A stretch of 64,000 nucleotides of DNA, taken from contig NZ_LXYR01000004.1 of NCBI RefSeq assembly GCF_001650195.1, positions 62,001 to 126,000 on the forward strand, read 5' to 3'. Position 1 is the first letter of the stretch; the number at the start of each line of letters is the position of its first letter. Of the stretch, positions 51,359-59,605 are shown in pieces. This stretch comes from Phormidesmis priestleyi BC1401. GTDB taxonomy: Bacteria > Cyanobacteriota > Cyanobacteriia > Leptolyngbyales > Leptolyngbyaceae. The translations under genes were made by a program, and so were the position numbers. Below the pieces are notes generated by a model. It made no database searches, was not told the origin of the DNA, and saw only the letters and a list, made by a program, of their open reading frames with translations.

Positions 51359-51985
51359 CTACTTCTTCTGCTCGACTCCAAACCCAATCAACGTTATCAC
51401 CGAAGGAATGCTCCCTTCATCGGGACGCTGATAAGTCACGATCGTTCGCAGCCGCAGATTTGGCGAGAGCAACCGCATCTGATCGACCGCGACCGATCGC
51501 GTGTAGTGAGTCGTCATTTCTAACGTTTGGCGAGTCGGTTGATAAGTAAAACGACCTGCGATCGAACCCGATTCTGAATAGCCTTCATCTCGCATGTAGA
51601 AGCCTCGAATCACCTCGCCATCAGGCACCTCAGCCGCAGGCGGAATTGGCAGTGAGGGGGCATCGGCAGCAACACAACGATCGGGAATAAACAAAGCGTT
51701 TAAACTCATGGCAACCCGTTCACCTTTGTCAGAGATGGTGTCGAAGGCGATCGCGAATCCGGGACACAGCTTCTCTTCGTCTGCCAGCTTAGAAAAATTG
51801 ACCTGCAACGCCTCTGAAGACTGACCCGCAGGAGTCAAAATCCGCTGCTTTTCTGCTTCAGTTAGCGCGTCTACTTGAAACTCAGTATAAGACCGCTCAA
51901 TCTCTCCAGTTTGAACAAAATGATAGGTTCTTTCCGTCGTCCAAAACCCAGCACAAGCCGCAAAAAACTCTTGAAAGGTCAGCAT
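51359..51985 (-). CDS. Phycobiliprotein lyase, CpcS/CpeS family
   Basis: 208 residues, lipocalin-like barrel that attaches phycocyanobilin to Cys of phycobiliprotein subunits. Family blocks: FQEFFAACAGFWTTERTYHFVQ, EKLCPGFAIAFD and RGFYMRDEGYSESGSIAGRF, and LLSPNLRLRTIVTY. No cpc or apc genes are nearby, but lyase genes are often dispersed. The upstream region (51986-52452) is long and A+T-rich and probably holds its promoter. CpcS versus CpcU cannot be decided. Confidence 0.8.
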   Translation of the reverse strand: MLTFQEFFAACAGFWTTERTYHFVQTGEIERSYTEFQVDALTEAEKQRILTPAGQSSEALQVNFSKLADEEKLCPGFAIAFDTISDKGERVAMSLNALFIPDRCVAADAPSLPIPPAAEVPDGEVIRGFYMRDEGYSESGSIAGRFTYQPTRQTLEMTTHYTRSVAVDQMRLLSPNLRLRTIVTYQRPDEGSIPSVITLIGFGVEQKK

Positions 51986-52452
51986 TTGCTCTAATTCAAA
52001 TTTGTCGATCGGATGCTTTCAAAATCTAGCAAAAATACTCGCTTTAGAGGGCATTTCGATGCGATCGCTTCTAAAGCATAGCATCTGACCAAAAAATTAG
52101 ACTTTGAAAAAAGCAATAGGCTACCTCTTGACGCTGATGAAAACGTTTAAGTTCATACTCAAAGCTACTAAGTTCTTATTTCTTAATCTTTGAATAAAGC
52201 GAGAGCTTAACGTTGGTTGATTGCAAAAACATCTCCCGTAAAACCAAAGTAGAATTTAGTCTAAAGTTCGGTTCTCTAGTTTAGTTCGCAGCTACTCTCT
52301 TGAAACAACGGTTTAATTGTTTCTTTTGCCACACTTTGGCTCACAATCAAACGTTAAATGATTCAGCACTATCTACCCCTCATGAGTTTGACCCTAGTAA
52401 GATAATCAGTGATAAAAGAAAGGGTAAAAAGAAAGGGTAAGTAGGTCACGAA
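51986..52452. other. 467-base non-coding region between divergent genes
   Basis: A+T-rich and without a plausible gene. TTAACGTTGGTTGATTG (52208) and CAATCAAACGTTAA (52346) form a distant, imperfect inverted repeat. A direct repeat of AAAGAAAGGGTAA (two copies in tandem, 52415-52440) ends 12 bases before the coiled-coil gene. Promoters of both flanking genes probably lie here. Confidence 0.6.
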
Positions 52453-52824
52453 ATGGACACACTACAGAAGCAAATTAACACGATGAATGGCAAGATTGAC
52501 AGGCTGCATCAATTGATTGAACAGCTAACGGGTAGCCTCTCCCAAGTCGTCACTGAAGTAAAGTCATCTTCTGGCAATGGCAGCAGCCTTTCCTCGTTTG
52601 GGGGCAGTTCTGGACGTTATCATCAAAGCACTCGCAGTGTTGACTCATTAATGGAACATAAAGACGTTTTAGTCGATAATCACTCGTCTGAAGCTTCGAT
52701 GCACAGTGGTGAAAAAGCGCTTTCTTCAGAAATTCAGATTCAGCGACTGACCGCACAATTAACGACGGCTTATAATCGAATTGCTGCACTAGAAGAACAG
52801 CTTTTGGCACAGAGAGTTCATTGA
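52453..52824 (+). CDS. Coiled-coil protein of unknown function
   Basis: 123 residues. Two heptad-like helices (about 1-35, MNGKIDRLHQLIEQLTGSL, and 90-122, LSSEIQIQRLTAQLTTAYN) flank a Ser/Gly-rich linker. No membrane segment or signal. Not recognised. It converges on cobT with 22 bases between stops and is preceded by a short tandem repeat. A structural or adaptor role can be guessed only from the coiled coils. Confidence 0.65.
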   Translation: MDTLQKQINTMNGKIDRLHQLIEQLTGSLSQVVTEVKSSSGNGSSLSSFGGSSGRYHQSTRSVDSLMEHKDVLVDNHSSEASMHSGEKALSSEIQIQRLTAQLTTAYNRIAALEEQLLAQRVH

Positions 52825-52846
52825 GAAAGGATGAAGGGACTGTCTC

Positions 52847-53959
52847 CTATTTTCCTCTTTTCAGTTGGTCATTTGTGATTTGATAGCGATCGGCTAATGC
52901 TTCGATCTCTGCCAACAGTTCCATCTGCCCCCAGTGTTTGAAGAGGTGAGCCGCGATCGCGCACCCTCCTGCACCCACGCCCTCTTTAACATATCCCTGC
53001 TCATAAGCCTGAAGCTGCGGATGACGAGAGGTGGCAAAACTGAGCTGAGTGGCGATTAAAGGCACTGAGCCAAGGTCATGCGCCAAGCCAACGGTGTCTC
53101 CTGTCGGGTCTTCTGCAACCCAGCGAGTTGTGCCTATAATAATTTGCTCTAGATCCAAAGGCAATGCATGAGTTTGAGCGATTGCCCGTGCCAGCGCATA
53201 GACGGCTAACATCTGCGTTCCGCCTGCTAACAGCACGCCACAGGTGCGACTCGCCGCGATCGCCATTCCAGCCACCACGATCTGCATAGGGTCGCCAACT
53301 GCGGCAACGATCGTGAGGGGATCGCTAGAAGGGTGAAGGGCACTGAGTCCTTGTTGAACGAGATTCCACTTTTGGGCGTGATTGCAGATTGGGTGACTGC
53401 TGTTGACTTTGCCACAGGCTTTGATCCCCAAGGCGATGAGAACCGCTAAGGCAGTGGTGGTGCCCCCTACAACACATTCACCCAAAACTAAATAGCTGTC
53501 TGAGACTTGAGCCGCTAATTTATTTCCCCAGAGCAATCCTTGCTTAAATAGATGTTCGACGATCGCCCGATCCATCGCTTGCCCCGTACTCAAACACCGA
53601 GCGGGATGTCCTTTTACGTCGATCGCTGCCACTGCTGGAGCTTGAGGCAACCCTGCGTTGATGAGCTGAACGGGGATCGCTTGTGCCTCAACTACCGCGC
53701 GAGAAATCAAGACAGGAGACGCACCCACATGCAGCGGTGGCAACGGGTAACGAGGATTGGCTTGCACGCCATTGATCAAAAACTCAGCATCTGCGATCGC
53801 TGTATATTGACGATCTCTAGGCATCGCCCCAGCCGCAGAGATGCCAGGAATCAGACCTGTTTCGGTGAACCCTAACACACAGGCAAAAAGCGGCGATCGT
53901 CCCTGATAGCGCTGAAGCCATTGTTCGGCTTGTTGATGCTGCGTGTAAATAGAAATCAT
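52847..53959 (-). CDS. cobT: Nicotinate mononucleotide-dependent phosphoribosyltransferase CobT (cyanobacterial type)
   Basis: 370 residues. It activates the lower base of cobamides by forming a ribotide from nicotinate mononucleotide. Cyanobacterial form with ACVLGFTETGLIPGISAAGA, GASPVLISRAVVEAQ, GGTTTALAVLIALG and LLAGGTQMLAVYAL. Its start overlaps the stop of the DUF2232 gene upstream by 4 bases, so the three-gene run 54716-53956-52847 is one operon. CobH (32929) is the other cobamide gene in this window. Confidence 0.9.
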   Translation of the reverse strand: MISIYTQHQQAEQWLQRYQGRSPLFACVLGFTETGLIPGISAAGAMPRDRQYTAIADAEFLINGVQANPRYPLPPLHVGASPVLISRAVVEAQAIPVQLINAGLPQAPAVAAIDVKGHPARCLSTGQAMDRAIVEHLFKQGLLWGNKLAAQVSDSYLVLGECVVGGTTTALAVLIALGIKACGKVNSSHPICNHAQKWNLVQQGLSALHPSSDPLTIVAAVGDPMQIVVAGMAIAASRTCGVLLAGGTQMLAVYALARAIAQTHALPLDLEQIIIGTTRWVAEDPTGDTVGLAHDLGSVPLIATQLSFATSRHPQLQAYEQGYVKEGVGAGGCAIAAHLFKHWGQMELLAEIEALADRYQITNDQLKRGK

Positions 53960-54723
53960 TCAGAGTCTAGTAGCACCTGCACCCAATGGGGCGGACGCGG
54001 GATTGGCGTGTTGAGGCGATCGCACAAAAACCACGATACGAGATGCACTGCAAATAAGTACACCATGTTTTGCACAAAAATCATTCCCACAACGACTGCC
54101 TGCACTAGAGGTAAAGACGGCTGCATCAACAGTCCGAGTTTGACAAACAGCCACTCTAGCAGGTTGGTGATTTGATTCGTGCCATAGAGCCAGAGATCGT
54201 CGCCCGACAAGACAGACAGTAGCCCAATGCGAAAGAAAGCGCCAAAGACTCCTAACAGAGTAGCGATCGCGATCGAGGTTGCCCAATTTGCGCGGCGATA
54301 CCACAGCGTTCCTAGCAAAACGCCCATTACCCCAAAGGGCATCACATATTGAATGCTGCGAGCCGGTCCGATCAGCACTGACAGCAGCAGCCCCGACACC
54401 AAAGCCCCCATCCAAGCTGCCCGATTTCCCCAGCGCAGATAGATCAGCGCGATCGGCACCGGAAAGAACACCTGCAAAATCGGTCCCATCGGAAAATAGG
54501 AGTTGACGAGCCAGAGCAAACTTGCAGCGCTGGCAAGAAATGCCGTTTCGACGAGCACGATCGGACTCGCTGGGTCAACCTTTCTAACATAGGGACTTCG
54601 CGCCTCAGAGCCTTGACTATCGGGCACGATGTCTTCGATCCAGTTGTCATCCGTCTCGGAGGGTTCTGCGTCAGGTTTGGGTGTCGGGTGAGATCGAGGG
54701 GCTTCGTCGTGAGGGTCACTCAT
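53956..54723 (-). CDS. DUF2232 multi-pass membrane protein
   Basis: 255 residues. A charged N-terminal tail of about 60 residues (Asp/Glu/Pro-rich) precedes about six membrane helices. YybS/DUF2232-like pattern: GPILQVFFPVPIALIYLRWGNRAAW and MPFGVMGVLLGTLWYRRANW. Distant relatives include transporter S-components, but no binding motif is clear. It overlaps cobT by 4 bases and the gene upstream by 8, so translation is coupled. The neighbours suggest a possible role in cobalt, cobamide or lower-base handling; this is inference. Confidence 0.85.
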   Translation of the reverse strand: MSDPHDEAPRSHPTPKPDAEPSETDDNWIEDIVPDSQGSEARSPYVRKVDPASPIVLVETAFLASAASLLWLVNSYFPMGPILQVFFPVPIALIYLRWGNRAAWMGALVSGLLLSVLIGPARSIQYVMPFGVMGVLLGTLWYRRANWATSIAIATLLGVFGAFFRIGLLSVLSGDDLWLYGTNQITNLLEWLFVKLGLLMQPSLPLVQAVVVGMIFVQNMVYLFAVHLVSWFLCDRLNTPIPRPPHWVQVLLDSE

Positions 54724-55093
54724 GCAAATTGAGAAAGGCGGGCAAATCTACTCTAGTACAAAACTTATAAACTGCGACGAGGAGCCGCGCCAAGCTTCCA
54801 CGCCCAAAAATTGCCCAGAGATTGACGAATAAGCAAACACTGCCCAACCCCAGCAAAATAAATGTCGGAGCCATGACCACGCCAACCATGAACCAGGTCA
54901 TGACGTGCAGCACCATGAATCCTGCAAAGAAGGTCGCGATCGTCGTAGCAACCCAAATCTGAGCAGAGGGACGACGCAATCCCGTCAAAATCACTGTTCG
55001 CAGCGTTGCTAAAAGATTTGCAGGCACCAAAAAAGCACAAATCTCGACGCAGTGGCTCCGAGAAAACTCAAACAGAGGTGTGAAATCAAACAT
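54716..55093 (-). CDS. Small membrane protein in the cobT operon
   Basis: 125 residues with about two or three membrane helices (about 15-35, 45-68, 72-95) and basic loops (LTGLRRPSAQIW). No known motif. It starts the operon and its end overlaps the DUF2232 gene by 8 bases. The same order, small membrane protein, DUF2232 and cobT, may be a conserved cyanobacterial unit. Confidence 0.75.
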   Translation of the reverse strand: MFDFTPLFEFSRSHCVEICAFLVPANLLATLRTVILTGLRRPSAQIWVATTIATFFAGFMVLHVMTWFMVGVVMAPTFILLGLGSVCLFVNLWAIFGRGSLARLLVAVYKFCTRVDLPAFLNLHE

Positions 55094-55260
55094 ACCAATA
55101 TCTAGCGGGACCGTTAAGCTAGGTTACGCCAAACTGAGCGGGTTCTTCCTGAATTACAACAAAGCATTACAGTCCTGCTGTAAAAATTCTTAACTAACCT
55201 CTGGGGTTTGTCATCCGTTGGTGTAATTAAGAACGATCTGGACCCTTTGAATCGGATGAA

Positions 55261-56421
55261 TCAATTCTTCAAATCAAGCGATCGTACCGTTTCAATCACA
55301 ACGTCTGCCGCTCGATCGACCTCTTCAACCGTGTTAAATCGCCCAATTCCAAACCGCATCGACGCATAGGCTAACTCGTCGGGCAGCCCCAACGCTCGGA
55401 GGACGTGAGACGGCTCGATTTTGGCAGATGTGCAGGCAGAACCCGAAGAAACGGCGATCATGGGCTGCACTCCCAATAAAAGTGCCTGTCCGTCTATGCC
55501 TTTTATACTGATGTTGAGATTTCCGGGTAGACGCTGGGTAGCGTGTCCGTTGAGCTGAATGCCGTCTAGTTGAGACACTCGCTGCCACAGACGATCGCGC
55601 AATTCCGTCAAGCGCTGAGATTCTGACGACATTTCTGCAATCGCCAGTTCAACCGCTTTGGCAAACCCGACGATTTGGGGTGGATAGAGCGTGCCCGATC
55701 GCAGCCCTCGCTCGTGTCCGCCTCCGTGAATCTGGGGCGCAATCTGCACTCTAGGATTTCGTCGCCGCACATATAATGCGCCGATGCCTTTGGGTGCGTA
55801 GACTTTGTGAGCCGTCAACGACATTAAATCGATGTGCATTGCCTCTACGTCAAGCGGAATTTTTCCGATCGCTTGTGCGGCATCGGTGTGAAATAAAACC
55901 TGATGAGCGTGACAGAGATCTCCGATCGCTTCTAACGGCTGCAACACGCCAATCTCATTATTTGCTGCCATCACAGACACTAGAATCGTGTCCGATCGCA
56001 GCGTTTTTTCTAACAAGTTCAGATCGATTAAACCATCTGATTCCACGGGCAAAAACGTCACGTCAAACCCTAACGATCGCAGATAGTGACACGGATCAAG
56101 AACAGCATTATGCTCAGTTTGAAGCGTAATAATGTGCCGTCCCCGATCGAAATACGATTCTGCAACTCCTTTGATGGCTAGATTGTTTGCCTCGGTTGCT
56201 CCACTCGTAAAGATAATTTCTTCAGGACTTGCATGAATGGCACTGGCTAAAATTTCTCGCGCTTGTTTAATCGCGGCTTCGGCTTCCCATCCGTAAATAT
56301 GACCGACGCTCGACGGGTTGCCAAACCGCTCGGTGAAGTAGGGCAACATTGCGGCTAACACCCGATCGTCTACCGGGGTTGTCGCTTGATTATCAAGATA
56401 AATCGGACGTTGAACCATCAT
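55261..56421 (-). CDS. iscS: Cysteine desulfurase (NifS/IscS family)
   Basis: 386 residues from ATG 56421 or 56418. PLP enzyme that takes sulfur from cysteine for Fe-S clusters and tRNA thiolation. Lys206 in SLTAHKVYAPKGIGALY binds PLP; the catalytic Cys330 sits in SSGSACTSAKIEPSHVL. FTSGATEANNLAIKG and HTDAAQAIGKIPLD are also typical. The Cys loop length indicates the IscS/NifS class rather than SufS, so its link to SufU (30997) is uncertain. Confidence 0.93.
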   Translation of the reverse strand: MMVQRPIYLDNQATTPVDDRVLAAMLPYFTERFGNPSSVGHIYGWEAEAAIKQAREILASAIHASPEEIIFTSGATEANNLAIKGVAESYFDRGRHIITLQTEHNAVLDPCHYLRSLGFDVTFLPVESDGLIDLNLLEKTLRSDTILVSVMAANNEIGVLQPLEAIGDLCHAHQVLFHTDAAQAIGKIPLDVEAMHIDLMSLTAHKVYAPKGIGALYVRRRNPRVQIAPQIHGGGHERGLRSGTLYPPQIVGFAKAVELAIAEMSSESQRLTELRDRLWQRVSQLDGIQLNGHATQRLPGNLNISIKGIDGQALLLGVQPMIAVSSGSACTSAKIEPSHVLRALGLPDELAYASMRFGIGRFNTVEEVDRAADVVIETVRSLDLKN

Positions 56422-56464
56422 TCGCTCATTCTAAGGATCGTGGATTAAATAAGAGCCGGATTTG

Positions 56465-56569
56465 CTCTCACCCCAACCCTCTCCCCAAGGAGAGGGAGCA
56501 AACGTCTAGTTCCCTTTCTCCCTGGGGAGAAGAGGGGAGGGCTTGCCCCACTTCGTGAGGAGGGTAATC
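56465..56569. repeat. CCCTCACCC-type intergenic repeat, copy 4
   Basis: CTCTCACCCCAACCCTCTCC, AAGGAGAGGGAG, TTCCCTTTCTCCCTGGGGAGAA, then GGGCTTGCCCCACTTCGTGA as in the mirror-image copy 3. It lies upstream of the desulfurase gene and downstream of the Uma2 gene. Confidence 0.75.
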
Positions 56570-56607
56570 CTAGACATTCCACAATTTGTCTCTTTAAGCT
56601 GTAACGT

Positions 56608-57240
56608 CTACATAAAAATTTGAGCGATCGAGGCGCTAAATTCTGGCAGGAGGGGTGAGGTGAGGCTGTCTCCGTCGAGCAGAGTCGCAGCCAGTTGAAG
56701 TTGAGCGTCGGTACGGCGATAAATCTCCAGAGTTTTCAGTTGCCAATTGACGATCCAATATTCCTGGACACCGTGCAGGGAGTAGAGCTTGAGTTTAACT
56801 TCCTTATCTCGCTGTTCGTTGAGGTCGCCAGGGGAAAGCACTTCGACCATTAGCTCAGGCGCGACGGTGAGATGCCCTGCTTGATCAATGCCACTGGCAA
56901 GGCTTTCTCGGCTAATCCAAACGACATCGGGAATGACTGCATCCGTTGGAGTGAAGATAACGCCTGGTGTCTGGAAGGCACTCCCCATCCCAGTCGTTTC
57001 TGACCAAGTTTCCAAGCGAACGTGCAGTTTGCCTGCTGCGCCTTGATGTCGAATGTGAGGAGCGCGGGTCACAAGCAGTTCCCCATCAATAATTTCATAG
57101 CGTTTCCAACCGCCATCGTCGGGCATGGCATCCAGATCGCGGGTTGTCCAGCGCAGAGAGTTGGCGACCATAGAAGTGACCGTTGAACTTGTTTTTAGTG
57201 TAGTCGATCGCAGGAAGGGATGCTGCTTGTCCATCGTCAC
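56608..57240 (-). CDS. Uma2 family endonuclease
   Basis: 210 residues from GTG 57240, which has GGGAGG 7 bases upstream; ATG 57171 (MVANSLRWT) would be the start if that site is not used. PD-(D/E)XK-like fold of the Uma2 group: RYEIIDGELLVTRAPH, AVIPDVVWIS, PELMVEVLSPGD and KLYSLHGVQEYWIVN (Asp, Glu and Lys-like positions). These are abundant in cyanobacteria in many copies, possibly mobile; the activity is little studied. Confidence 0.88.
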   Translation of the reverse strand: MTMDKQHPFLRSTTLKTSSTVTSMVANSLRWTTRDLDAMPDDGGWKRYEIIDGELLVTRAPHIRHQGAAGKLHVRLETWSETTGMGSAFQTPGVIFTPTDAVIPDVVWISRESLASGIDQAGHLTVAPELMVEVLSPGDLNEQRDKEVKLKLYSLHGVQEYWIVNWQLKTLEIYRRTDAQLQLAATLLDGDSLTSPLLPEFSASIAQIFM

Positions 57241-57479
57241 TTGAGAGCCTCCCTTGTCAATCGAGACTACCTAACCAATCTGTTCAAAAGAATCACTAAC
57301 TCAGATTTTGTCCGATTGATTTTCATTGATTAACCAACATTTACAATCAGAGCGACATAACAGCAAAACGTAGCAGAGGCAAATAATCTTTGCAACCCTA
57401 CCAGCGGCTCTTTTTCATTCACTTCTGTGAAGTGTTAAACTGCTTGGCAAAACCGATCCCCTAATCTGAGTTTACACTC

Positions 57480-58658
57480 ATGCTTCATCTTGTACTTGAT
57501 ACAACTGCTTTAAGAAGTGATCCAGCTCGTAAGAAGGCAGCTTTCCAGTCGCTTACGCGGTTGTCGCAAGCCATGGAGGTTCAAATTTACATTCCCTACA
57601 TTGTTCAGCAAGAGTTTCTCTCGCAGGAGGAGGATCAATACCGAACGCATCTTCAAAAAGTAATCTCTAGTATCCAATCTTTACAGAAAAGACTGCTTCC
57701 TGAAGAGACAGTAAATTTTTTAAAGAACAGTATTGAAAGCTTCAAGAATACTCAATCTAAATTAGATAATTTTTCTTGTCAAATATTTAAAGTGTGGTGC
57801 AATGAAACTCGGACAAAAATTTTACCTATAGATGTTTCGCACGGTCAGAAGGTTTTTGATTCATATTTTCAGGGTATCTCACCATTTAAGAAAAAGAAAA
57901 ACCGCGAAGATTTTCCAGATGCTTTTATATGGCAAGCGATCTGCGATCTATCTGAGAATTTAGAAGAGCTTTATGTAGTAACTAATGACAGTGTAGTCAA
58001 TGCAGCATTACAGAATCAAGAGAAAATTATTTCAGTTGAAACTTTAGATAACTTCATTAGGTTGGACATCTGCCAAAAGATTATTAAAGAATTAGAACTT
58101 GAGGAAAGTAGAGAATCTAATAGGTCGGCTAACTTTCAAAGAATAATAAGTTTATTGACATCCAATAAATCGGCTAAATCGGCTGTCGTAATCTCGATGG
58201 AGGCTGAGTTGCTTGGGGAGTTTCAAGGTAAATCCATTAAATCTTTTGATATTCCAGATGACAACCATGAAGCGACTGTTGATCGTGTAGGAAATATTGA
58301 AAGCTTAGACTTATATATAGAAAATATAAGTTATTATGGTTCGAGTACTTATGTGATTCCATTTAGCATAAAAATAGAAGCTCAGTTATCTTATTTTATA
58401 TACAAAGCAGATTACTGGGCACTAGATGATGAAAAAGCATATCGAATGTCTATCGATGATTGGAATGACTACACTTATTCAGTTGATGAAGAATACTCTC
58501 TTGCAGTGGAAGGTCGTATGTCATTTATGGTAGATTCAGATATTCCTGAGCAGTCAAATTTATCGGATGAAGATCTTATAGAAGTGATAGAGAACGCAGA
58601 GATTACTATAAGTATTATTGATAAGGTTTCTGTAATTCTCTATTCATCTCCCGATTAG
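57480..58658 (+). CDS. PIN-domain protein (DUF4935-like) with long beta-rich C-terminus
   Basis: 392 residues. N-terminal PIN nuclease-like domain (about 1-195) with acidic residues Asp7 (LVLDTTAL), Glu45 (QQEFL), Asp144/Asp147 (REDFPDAFIWQAI) and Asp170 (VVTND), which suggests an intact metal site. The region after about 230 is a separate beta-rich domain (VISMEAELLGEF, YVIPFSIKIEAQLSYF) that I do not recognise. The base composition is visibly A+T-richer than the neighbours and no GCGATCGC octamer is seen inside, which suggests horizontal transfer. No antitoxin gene is visible beside it. It could be a standalone RNase with a defence or regulatory role. Confidence 0.8.
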   Translation: MLHLVLDTTALRSDPARKKAAFQSLTRLSQAMEVQIYIPYIVQQEFLSQEEDQYRTHLQKVISSIQSLQKRLLPEETVNFLKNSIESFKNTQSKLDNFSCQIFKVWCNETRTKILPIDVSHGQKVFDSYFQGISPFKKKKNREDFPDAFIWQAICDLSENLEELYVVTNDSVVNAALQNQEKIISVETLDNFIRLDICQKIIKELELEESRESNRSANFQRIISLLTSNKSAKSAVVISMEAELLGEFQGKSIKSFDIPDDNHEATVDRVGNIESLDLYIENISYYGSSTYVIPFSIKIEAQLSYFIYKADYWALDDEKAYRMSIDDWNDYTYSVDEEYSLAVEGRMSFMVDSDIPEQSNLSDEDLIEVIENAEITISIIDKVSVILYSSPD

Positions 58659-58778
58659 CTTTCTTTTCAATTAGGTCTGTAGTGGCGACAGATTTTCTTG
58701 AATTACTGCCTCAACGTTAGAAAATGCAGTTTTTTAAGGATAAAGTTTGAGAATCTTCTACCTTTCTTTTGGCAACCA

Positions 58779-59594
58779 ATGGCGAAAACTGTTCTCATTA
58801 CTGGTGCTTCGACAGGAATCGGGCTTGCAACGGCAAAGCTATTTCAGCAGCAAGGCTGGAACGTGGTTGCGACCATGCGATCGCCCCAAAAAACCTCTGA
58901 CCTAACAACACTCGATCATACGCTCTCCCTACAATTAGATGTCACCGACCCAGACTCGATCGCTCAAGCCGTCACCGCAGCGCTAGAGAAATTCTCGACG
59001 ATCGATGTGCTGGTCAACAACGCAGGTTATGGCTTGATTGGCGCGTTTGAAGCCTGCACCCCTGAGCAGATTGAGCGACAGTTCGCCACAAACGTGTTTG
59101 GACTGATGGCAGTCACCAGAGCCGTGTTGCCTCACTTTCGAGAACGGCGATCGGGCACCATTATTAACATCGCCTCGATCGGCGGCAAAATGGCGTTTCC
59201 TTTATATAGTCTCTATCACTCGACTAAATGGGCAGTTGAGGGCTTTTCAGAGTCGCTGCAATATGAGTTAGAGCCGTTTAATATTCGTGTCAAAGTAATT
59301 GAGCCAGGTCCCATTAAGACCGATTTTTATGGACGATCGGCTGACCCTGCGACCCGTCTTGGATTGACGGCATACGATGAATTTGCCGCAAAAGTGACCG
59401 CTAAACTCAAGCAAGCTGGAAACAATGGATCACCGCCAGAGGTGACAGCTCAGGTTATTTATCAAGCCGCAATCGACCCATCTCAGCGGCTCCGCTATCC
59501 GGCGGGGGGAAATGCTGGGCTGCTATTGCTGTTGAGAAAACTATTGCCCGATCGGATGTTTAGTACAATAGTTCGGAGCAGCACGATTCGCTAG
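58779..59594 (+). CDS. Short-chain dehydrogenase/reductase
   Basis: 271 residues from ATG 58779 (MAKTVLITGASTGIG); the frame extends to 58698. Rossmann fold with TGASTGIGLATAKLF, NNAGYG and the catalytic tetrad in SIGGKMAFPLYSLYHSTKWAVE (Tyr, Lys). Classical SDR of the oxidoreductase subgroup; substrate unknown. It is 11 bases upstream of sbcD on the same strand, possibly co-transcribed by chance. Confidence 0.9.
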   Translation: MAKTVLITGASTGIGLATAKLFQQQGWNVVATMRSPQKTSDLTTLDHTLSLQLDVTDPDSIAQAVTAALEKFSTIDVLVNNAGYGLIGAFEACTPEQIERQFATNVFGLMAVTRAVLPHFRERRSGTIINIASIGGKMAFPLYSLYHSTKWAVEGFSESLQYELEPFNIRVKVIEPGPIKTDFYGRSADPATRLGLTAYDEFAAKVTAKLKQAGNNGSPPEVTAQVIYQAAIDPSQRLRYPAGGNAGLLLLLRKLLPDRMFSTIVRSSTIR

Positions 59595-59605
59595 TCGCGG
59601 TCTTT

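Noticed and set aside
53960-54415. 151-codon minus-strand frame within the DUF2232 gene
   Set aside because: Shifted frame of a membrane protein gene; no start signal or motif.
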